Below, piece by piece: positions 1 through 4,222 of a stretch of 12,746 nucleotides of DNA. How positions within the stretch are numbered: position 1 is the first letter of the stretch; each line of letters starts with the position of its first letter. Source of the DNA: an uncultured Ruminobacter sp. GTDB lineage: Bacteria; Pseudomonadota; Gammaproteobacteria; Enterobacterales; Succinivibrionaceae. The translations under genes and the position numbers were made by a program. The notes under the pieces are model-generated. The model ran no database searches. It was not told where the DNA came from and saw only the letters and a list, made by a program, of their open reading frames with translations. The DNA is taken from assembly GCA_900767005.1 (NCBI GenBank), contig CAAFXL010000159.1, positions 1-12,746 of the forward strand, given 5' to 3'.

Positions 1-95
1 CGTAAAGTAAGCTTAATATTTTCTTCGGTAAGCTTTCCTTGACCTGTAATTGTACGAAGAGATTTAGTTAATCTTTGAGTTAAATTTTCAAACAT
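1..95 (-). CDS. ffh: Signal recognition particle protein Ffh, N-terminal fragment
   Basis: Only the first 31 codons are in the window; the gene continues off the left edge. The peptide begins MFENLTQRLTKSLRTITGQG and continues with KLTEENIKLTL. This matches the start of the Ffh N domain in E. coli (MFDNLTDRLSRTLRNISGRG). Ffh is the GTPase subunit of the signal recognition particle. It binds 4.5S RNA and signal sequences of nascent inner-membrane proteins and docks with FtsY. The GTPase and M domains lie outside the window. The ATG is preceded by a weak GGATAA ribosome-binding site. The call rests on 31 residues, but this N-terminus is distinctive. Confidence 0.85.
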   Translation of the reverse strand, partial: MFENLTQRLTKSLRTITGQGKLTEENIKLTL

Positions 96-378
96 GATTA
101 AAATTATCCATTTGCATTTAAATATATCTAAGCTAATCTCTAAAAATTTATGAGCTAAAATTCCTTACTAAAAGTAATAATTTAGCACAAAATAAATCTT
201 TTCTAATTGCTTTAGCTTATTTTAAAAATATATTTTTATAAATATTAGATTTCTATAAAAATCTACATGCTTTTAATAAATAAGGTATTTTAGTCTTTTT
301 AACAAATTTTAGGCTTTATTTCAAACAATATTTAATATATTTATGTTTTTAAACACAATTATTAATCCATATTTTTAT
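96..378. other. AT-rich spacer between ffh and the motX terminator
   Basis: This stretch has no open frame of useful length on either strand and is almost entirely A and T. It must hold the ffh promoter, read leftward. The best guess is TTGTTA (300-305, minus) and TATTTA (277-282), 17 bp apart, but in such AT-rich DNA this is weak. A short inverted repeat (AGATTT/AAATCT, 247-264) lies within it. I see no RNA gene or riboswitch. Confidence 0.5.
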
Positions 379-408
379 AAAAAAAATCCCTAGCTAAAAA
401 CTAGGGAT
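379..408 (-). terminator. Intrinsic terminator of motX
   Basis: An 8-bp stem (ATCCCTAG, 386-393, with CTAGGGAT, 401-408) encloses a 7-nt loop. On the minus strand it is followed by eight T residues (the A run at 379-386). It lies about 60 nt beyond the motX stop codon. Confidence 0.85.
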
Positions 409-466
409 ATAAATTTCCTCAATATTTTCATATTTCGGATGTTTTCTCTCTTGAGCAAAAATAGTT

Positions 467-1207
467 TTAATAAGGGTTATAAGCAACTGCCTTTTCTATA
501 ATATTTTTTGGCATTCTTTGACTTAATCTTTCTAAATAAGTTTTAGTTGTTAAATATTGACTCTCAGTACTTGGTACTACTGAATGGAGCCAACCATATG
601 CTTCTTTATAATCCTTAGTAGTTCCTAAATCTCTTAAAAGCATACCTACCCACTCAATTCGAGCAGGAACAAAGCCCATCATTGCAGCTTCATGCATATA
701 ACTTACAGCTTTTACTTTATCCTCAATTACATATCTACCAATTTCATAATAGAATGACATTTTTACCATAGCAGCAGGATAAGCTTTTTTAGCAGCAGCA
801 TTGATATAGTAAATACCTGATTGCACATCACGGTTGTAACAAACACCATTTATCAACATATCACCATAAACATATTGATAGGCACTTGCTACTGACTTTT
901 TAGCACGCTTTTCGATATCTGGAGCAAATTGACATTGGTTGTCCACACCAATAATCTCTAAATGATTACCAGCTTCAGTCATCGCATTTAGTTCATCTAC
1001 GGTATAAACATGAACTAACTGAACATCCTCAAAATATTCAGTAAATTCTTTCTTAGTTTGAGCTTTAACTTTATTTATTTCCTTCTGGCTAATTACTTGC
1101 ACTTCTTCATTAGGATTAGAAACAATATCCTCTTCTCCAGCAAATACTCCAGATGAACTAAATATTAAGCTTAAAGCTAATAAAGTATATTTATTTAATA
1201 CTTTCAT
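467..1207 (-). CDS. motX: MotX-like sodium-driven polar flagellar motor protein (Sel1 repeats)
   Basis: The 246-residue protein starts with a signal peptide (residues 1-23, cleavage after VFA), so it should be exported to the periplasm. Residues about 105-211 form Sel1-like repeats, recognisable in YGDMLINGVCYNRDVQSGIYY, in the segment EDKVKAVSYMHEAAMMG, and in DYKEAYGWLHS. From residue 61 the order of motifs follows Vibrio/Aeromonas MotX as I know it: a V-x-VYT-x-DEL start, a Cys-containing QCQF segment, RAKK, YGDML with GVC, the AYGWLHS repeat, and a RMPKNIIEKA tail. The pair C92/C123 could form a disulfide. In Vibrio, MotX with MotY forms the T ring that holds PomAB stators around the polar motor. 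It is about 35 residues longer than Vibrio MotX, mostly in an acidic region after the signal peptide. No other flagellar gene is nearby. The ATG has GGAG at 8-nt spacing. A generic Sel1-repeat protein is the fallback reading. Confidence 0.82.
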   Translation of the reverse strand: MKVLNKYTLLALSLIFSSSGVFAGEEDIVSNPNEEVQVISQKEINKVKAQTKKEFTEYFEDVQLVHVYTVDELNAMTEAGNHLEIIGVDNQCQFAPDIEKRAKKSVASAYQYVYGDMLINGVCYNRDVQSGIYYINAAAKKAYPAAMVKMSFYYEIGRYVIEDKVKAVSYMHEAAMMGFVPARIEWVGMLLRDLGTTKDYKEAYGWLHSVVPSTESQYLTTKTYLERLSQRMPKNIIEKAVAYNPY

Positions 1208-1232
1208 AAAAAATACTCCACATCATATGTTT

Positions 1233-1259
1233 ATATCGGCATTTTTTTTAAGAGTATTA
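1233..1259 (-). promoter_or_regulatory. Sigma-28 (FliA)-type promoter of motX
   Basis: On the minus strand TAATACTC (1252-1259) and GCCGATAT (1233-1240) are exactly 11 nt apart. The flagellar sigma-28 consensus is TAAAGTTT-N11-GCCGATAA. The -10 matches at 7 of 8 positions and the -35 at about 4 of 8. GC-rich GCCGAT stands out in this AT-rich DNA. Transcription would start near 1226, leaving a short leader with GGAG before the motX ATG. FliA dependence is known for motX in Vibrio cholerae. Confidence 0.65.
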
Positions 1260-1280
1260 ATTGATTATTTTCAATTTTTA

Positions 1281-1308
1281 GATTTTTGTGATATATATCA
1301 CAAAAATC
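1281..1308. promoter_or_regulatory. Perfect 28-bp palindrome with CRP-site consensus
   Basis: The 28 bp are perfectly self-complementary and contain TGTGA-N6-TCACA, the exact CRP (cAMP receptor protein) core, with T/A-rich flanks. The centre is about 68 bp upstream of the predicted motX start, the region where class I CRP sites lie. It sits between the mdh terminator and the motX promoter, and motX is the only gene it could plausibly control. FNR (TTGAT-N4-ATCAA) matches less well, at 8 of 10. Confidence 0.7.
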
Positions 1309-1320
1309 AATCTATATAAT

Positions 1321-1346
1321 AAAAAACCTAGCATTAAGCTAGGTTT
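1321..1346 (-). terminator. Intrinsic terminator of mdh
   Basis: A 9-bp stem (AAACCTAGC, 1324-1332, with GCTAGGTTT, 1338-1346) has a 5-nt loop. On the minus strand it runs into six T residues and further AT. It begins about 30 nt after the mdh stop. Confidence 0.85.
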
Positions 1347-1374
1347 ATATTTTTATTAATAATGCTTTTTATGA

Positions 1375-2322
1375 TTAAGCATTCTTCATAAATTCAACGC
1401 CCTGAGCGATATCAGCCTTAAGAGTTGGTAACATGTCTTGAAGATTCTTAGCTTCAAAATCACTTAATTTACCTAAAGGCATAAACTTAGCGATACCGTT
1501 CTTACCTAATAGTACTGGCTGAGCAAAGAAATCAGCGTAACCAGTATTACCATTTACATAAGCACATGCTACAACACCTGGCTTACCTAATAAACCATCA
1601 ACAATCTTTAATGCGAAACCAGCACCAGCTACTGCCATTGATAAAGTAGCAGAACCTGCACCAGCCTTAGCGTTAACTACTTCAGTACCAGCATTCTGAA
1701 CGCGAGTAGTTAATGAAGCAATTTCATCAGCACTTACTTCGCTATAACCAATGCACTGAGAGAAGATTGGAAGAATAGTTGTACCACTATGACCACCAAT
1801 TACTGGAACTACTAATGAACCACGGCTATAACCGATTCTATCAGCCCAGAAAGTTTCTGATCTTAAAATATCTAATGCTGTAACACCAAATAACTTGTTA
1901 GCATCATAGCAACCAGCCTTAACAAATACTTCCTTAGCAATAGGAACCATAGTGTTAACTGGGTTAGTGATGATTGCAACACATGCCTTTGGAGCATTCT
2001 TTGCAACAGCTTCTGCTAAAGACTTAACAATATTAGCATTAAACTTAAATAAATCACTACGATCCATACCAGGCTTACGAGCCATACCAGCAGGAATTAC
2101 AACTACATCTGCATTTGAAACAGCCTTTGCTAAACCTTCATCGCCAGTGAAACCTTCAACATTTACATCAGTTGGGATATGGCTTAAATCAACTGCAACA
2201 CCAGGAGTAAATGGTGCCACATCATATAAAGCTAATTCTGAACCTGCAGGTAATCTGCTCTTTAAAATTAAAGATAATGGCTGACCAATACCACCAGCCG
2301 CACCTAATACTGCTACTTTCAT
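1375..2322 (-). CDS. mdh: NAD-dependent malate dehydrogenase
   Basis: This 315-residue protein interconverts malate and oxaloacetate with NAD in the cytoplasm, as a TCA-cycle step or, reversed, in succinate fermentation. The NAD-binding glycine motif GAAGGIG is at residues 7-13, and D34 after the second strand marks NAD rather than NADP use. Substrate arginines R82 and R88 lie in ARKPGMDRSD, followed by N120 in ITNPVNT. The catalytic pair is D151 and H178 (IGGHSG), with R154 beside D151. All are within one residue of the E. coli numbering, and the length is close to the usual 312. The ATG is preceded by AGGGAT at about 10 nt. It is divergent from argR, a common gammaproteobacterial arrangement, and is a single-gene unit with its own terminator. 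I could not pick a convincing sigma-70 promoter in the AT-rich leader. Confidence 0.97.
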   Translation of the reverse strand: MKVAVLGAAGGIGQPLSLILKSRLPAGSELALYDVAPFTPGVAVDLSHIPTDVNVEGFTGDEGLAKAVSNADVVVIPAGMARKPGMDRSDLFKFNANIVKSLAEAVAKNAPKACVAIITNPVNTMVPIAKEVFVKAGCYDANKLFGVTALDILRSETFWADRIGYSRGSLVVPVIGGHSGTTILPIFSQCIGYSEVSADEIASLTTRVQNAGTEVVNAKAGAGSATLSMAVAGAGFALKIVDGLLGKPGVVACAYVNGNTGYADFFAQPVLLGKNGIAKFMPLGKLSDFEAKNLQDMLPTLKADIAQGVEFMKNA

Positions 2323-2492
2323 CGTCTTTGATCCCTAAAAATTATTTTTTAAAATTATTCTTTATATCATATATTAAATTTAGAATTTTCTCCATAAAAT
2401 TAAAGTAAAATTGGTCTATTACTTCAAAAAAAATCAATATTTTTCTGAAGTTCTCTTTGTTACTTTAATAATAATCTTTCATTATGCAATTA

Positions 2493-2510
2493 TTTAAAAA
2501 TTTATTCATA
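2493..2510 (+). promoter_or_regulatory. ArgR box 1 (weaker) of the argR operator
   Basis: This 18-mer (TTTAAAAATTTATTCATA) has a perfect right half, ATTCA, of the ARG-box consensus wnTGAATwwwwATTCAnw and a degraded left half. It ends exactly 3 bp before box 2, the spacing at which ArgR hexamers bind paired boxes. Confidence 0.55.
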
Positions 2511-2513
2511 AAA

Positions 2514-2531
2514 AGTGCATAAATATGCACT
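2514..2531 (+). promoter_or_regulatory. ArgR box 2 (strong palindrome) of the argR operator
   Basis: The box AGTGCATAAATATGCACT fits the ARG-box form TGnAT-N4-ATnCA. It is the core of a palindrome spanning 2509-2536, perfect except for the central pair. It covers the expected -35 region of the argR promoter, which suits autorepression by ArgR. It may also affect the divergent mdh. Confidence 0.7.
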
Positions 2532-2553
2532 TTTTAAAATTTATTGTTATAAT
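2524..2553 (+). promoter_or_regulatory. argR promoter
   Basis: A consensus -10, TATAAT, lies at 2548-2553. The -35 position, 17-18 bp upstream, falls inside the ARG box and is poor (ATGCAC or TATGCA). Transcription would begin near 2560, about 20 nt before the ATG. Confidence 0.65.
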
Positions 2554-2581
2554 GCTCGCATTTATTTAATGAGGGATTGTT

Positions 2582-3058
2582 ATGGCTATTGAATCAACGG
2601 AAAACTTAGAGCAAGTATTTAAAAGTTTACTTAAAGAAGAACGCTTTAGCTCTCAAGCTGAAATAGCTGATGCCTTAATTGAACGTGGGTTTAATAATAT
2701 AAATCAATCAAAAGTTTCAAGAATGCTTTCTCGTTATGGAGCAATTAGAACTAGAAACTCTAAAATGGATATGGTTTATACCTTGCCTGAAGATCAAGGA
2801 TTCCCTACCGCATCATCAAGTATAAAATCATTAGTTCTTGATATTAACCATAATGATTACATTATTGTTATTCATACAAGTCCCGGTAGTGCTCAGATGA
2901 TTGCCAGAATGCTTGATTCAGTTAGAAAATCAGAAGGCATTTTAGGTACCATTGCTGGTGATGATACGATTTTTATTACCCCAAAAATAGGTACTAGTAT
3001 TAAAGAATTATTTGAATCAATTACTGAAATGTTTCTTGAAAAAGATCTTGATAAATAA
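2582..3058 (+). CDS. argR: Arginine repressor ArgR
   Basis: This 158-residue DNA-binding regulator represses arginine biosynthesis, using L-arginine as co-repressor, and can act in Xer recombination at cer-type sites. Residues about 8-65 form the winged helix-turn-helix, with the recognition segment NINQSKVSRMLSRYGAIRTRN, in which S46 and R47 correspond to the E. coli DNA-contacting Ser-Arg pair. The C-terminal oligomerisation and arginine-binding domain has HTSPGSAQ (98-105) and GTIAGDDTIF (122-131), whose two aspartates bind arginine and support the hexamer. The length is close to E. coli ArgR (156). The ATG has GAGGG at 6-nt spacing. It is the only plus-strand gene in the window and appears self-regulated through the paired boxes upstream. 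Confidence 0.97.
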   Translation: MAIESTENLEQVFKSLLKEERFSSQAEIADALIERGFNNINQSKVSRMLSRYGAIRTRNSKMDMVYTLPEDQGFPTASSSIKSLVLDINHNDYIIVIHTSPGSAQMIARMLDSVRKSEGILGTIAGDDTIFITPKIGTSIKELFESITEMFLEKDLDK

Positions 3059-3063
3059 AATTA

Positions 3064-3093
3064 AGCCTTTCAATTAAAAACAATTGAAAGGCT
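3064..3093. terminator. Shared hairpin between convergent argR and lipoprotein genes
   Basis: A perfect 12-bp stem (AGCCTTTCAATT, 3064-3075, with its complement at 3082-3093) encloses a 6-nt A-rich loop. On the minus strand it is followed by TTAATTTTATTT, so it can end the lipoprotein transcript. On the plus strand the following bases are not T-rich, so argR termination here is less certain. Confidence 0.65.
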
Positions 3094-3125
3094 CATGAAT
3101 CTCGATTGCTTAGATTGTTATTTAA

Positions 3126-3467
3126 TTAACACTTACCAGCGGCCTTTAAAAGTTCATTACAATTGCCACTAGTTTTTCCATCTCCACCATCTTCGGTAAT
3201 CTTACTGCATATTGCATCAGAATCAATAACTAAATTAGTTCCATAGTAGCAACGGTATTTATTATTCTGCTTATCATAAACATTATAATAAACATCTAAC
3301 AATCCACTAGACACTGATTCTTTATCAAGTCTAAGATTTTCTTTCTTTACACCTGTAGCAAATTCAGCTTTATCTAATAACTTATCATCAGAACTAACGC
3401 TTTTTGAAATTACGCCACAGCCACTTAACATACATACGATTGCACTAAATAATAAAAATTGTTTCAT
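3126..3467 (-). CDS. Small predicted outer-membrane or inner-membrane lipoprotein, unknown function
   Basis: I do not recognise this 113-residue protein. Residues 1-17 are a lipoprotein signal peptide with the lipobox LSGC, so C17 should be acylated. The next residue is Gly, not Asp, which favours transport to the outer membrane. The mature part is hydrophilic and Lys/Asp/Ser-rich, with a Tyr-rich segment (YYNVYDKQNNKYRCYYG, about 60-76). It has four cysteines (C73, C87, C103, C113, the last residue), enough for two disulfides in the periplasm. The C-terminal part is Gly-rich. The ATG is preceded by AAGGA at about 10 nt. It has its own promoter and converges on argR, so it is a single-gene unit with no informative partner. 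Lengths and lipobox support a real gene. Confidence 0.75.
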   Translation of the reverse strand: MKQFLLFSAIVCMLSGCGVISKSVSSDDKLLDKAEFATGVKKENLRLDKESVSSGLLDVYYNVYDKQNNKYRCYYGTNLVIDSDAICSKITEDGGDGKTSGNCNELLKAAGKC

Positions 3468-3497
3468 AATATACTGTCCTTGTTAAAATTTGAATGT

Positions 3498-3525
3498 ATT
3501 ATACATTATAATTATATTAATGCAA
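3498..3525 (-). promoter_or_regulatory. Sigma-70 promoter of the lipoprotein gene
   Basis: TTGCAT (3520-3525, minus) and TATAAT (3498-3503) are 16 bp apart. Transcription would start near 3491, about 24 nt before the ATG. Confidence 0.6.
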
Positions 3526-3617
3526 TATTATTTTAATTATGGATACACTATTATAAAATTTTATAGCAAAAAAACTTTTAAGAGAGATATAAATTTATAA
3601 CCAAAGTTTTAAGGAAT

Positions 3618-3651
3618 AAAAAAAGAGCCTAATATAAAAATATTAGACTCT
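3618..3651 (-). terminator. Intrinsic terminator of glnB
   Basis: A 12-bp stem with one mismatch (AGAGCCTAATAT, 3624-3635, and 3640-3651) has an AAAA loop. On the minus strand it ends in seven T residues (3618-3624). It starts about 30 nt after the glnB stop. Confidence 0.8.
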
Positions 3652-3682
3652 AAAGTAATTTTATTATTATAAATTATAACTT

Positions 3683-4021
3683 TTATAGTGCATCGTCATC
3701 AGTTTCGCCAGTACGAATACGAATTACATGTTCGCAATCATATACGAAAATCTTACCATCACCAATCTTACCAGTACGAGCAACATTAACAATTGCTTCA
3801 ATAACCTGATCGCACATTTCATCTGAAACTACTACTTCAAGTTTAACTTTTGGTAAAAAATCTACCTGATATTCTGCACCACGATATAATTCAGTGTGAC
3901 CTTTCTGACGACCAAAACCTTTAACTTCGGTTACGGTCATACCATCAATACCCAATCCAGAAACAGCTTCTCTCACATCATCAAGCTTAAATGGCTTTAT
4001 AATTGCACTTATTTGCTTCAT
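3683..4021 (-). CDS. glnB: Nitrogen regulatory protein P-II (GlnB)
   Basis: This 112-residue trimeric signal protein senses 2-oxoglutarate and ATP/ADP and passes nitrogen status to GlnE and NtrB after uridylylation by GlnD. The T-loop (about 37-55) contains Y51 in ELYRGAEY, the uridylylation site. The B-loop TGKIGDGK is at 83-90, and R101 and R103 in the C-terminal RIRTGE bind nucleotide phosphates. The VDFLPK segment has Asp at position 54, as in E. coli GlnB (Asn in GlnK), which supports the GlnB name. However, the apparent NtrC/sigma-54 control is more like glnK. No amtB or glnA lies beside it. The ATG is preceded by AGGAG at 11 nt. The family call is certain; GlnB versus GlnK is likely but not proven. 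Confidence 0.93.
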   Translation of the reverse strand: MKQISAIIKPFKLDDVREAVSGLGIDGMTVTEVKGFGRQKGHTELYRGAEYQVDFLPKVKLEVVVSDEMCDQVIEAIVNVARTGKIGDGKIFVYDCEHVIRIRTGETDDDAL

Positions 4022-4064
4022 AATCTTAAATTCTCCTAGAAAAATTTTTGTCCTAACTTCTTAA

Positions 4065-4081
4065 TTCAAGTACTATGCCAA
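4065..4081 (-). promoter_or_regulatory. Sigma-54-type promoter of glnB
   Basis: On the minus strand TTGGCATAGTACTTGAA fits the sigma-54 form YTGGCAC-N5-TTGCW. The -24 GG (4078-4079) and the -12 dinucleotide (4066-4067) have the required 10-nt spacing. The -12 dinucleotide is GA instead of GC, and the C after TGGCA is T. Transcription would start near 4054, with AGGAG at 4033-4037 before the ATG. Confidence 0.5.
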
Positions 4082-4130
4082 GCTAAAATCAAGAAAATTG
4101 GGCACTTTTTAGCTCTAAACTATTAATCTA

Positions 4131-4147
4131 TGCACAATTTTAATGCA
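4131..4147 (-). promoter_or_regulatory. NtrC-like binding site, promoter-proximal
   Basis: The 17-mer TGCATTAAAATTGTGCA (minus) matches the NtrC consensus TGCACCA-N3-TGGTGCA at 11 of 14 defined positions. Its centre is about 85 bp upstream of the predicted start. Confidence 0.5.
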
Positions 4148-4160
4148 AGCGTTCAATTCA

Positions 4161-4177
4161 TGCTTAATATAGGTGCA
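4161..4177 (-). promoter_or_regulatory. NtrC-like binding site, promoter-distal
   Basis: The 17-mer TGCACCTATATTAAGCA (minus) matches the NtrC consensus at 10 of 14 defined positions, with a perfect TGCACC half. It is 30 bp (about three helical turns) from the proximal site, like the paired NtrC sites of E. coli glnA. Confidence 0.45.
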
Positions 4178-4184
4178 CAAATCT

Positions 4185-4213
4185 AAAAAATAGTGGAGGT
4201 CTAAAACCTCCAC
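4185..4213 (-). terminator. Intrinsic terminator of acnB
   Basis: A GC-rich 8-bp stem (GTGGAGGT, 4193-4200, with ACCTCCAC, 4206-4213) has a 5-nt loop. On the minus strand it is followed by TATTTTTT. It starts about 10 nt after the acnB stop and separates acnB from the glnB control region. Confidence 0.9.
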
Positions 4214-4222
4214 CTTTTCTAT

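Noticed and set aside
1281..1308. The motX palindrome read as an FNR site or as a second mdh terminator
   Set aside because: FNR needs TTGAT-N4-ATCAA and the outer T and A are missing, while CRP matches exactly. mdh already has a hairpin with a T run at 1321-1346.
1952..2284. 110-codon plus-strand frame, plus a 65-codon frame at 2211-2408
   Set aside because: Both are shadows of mdh on the opposite strand.
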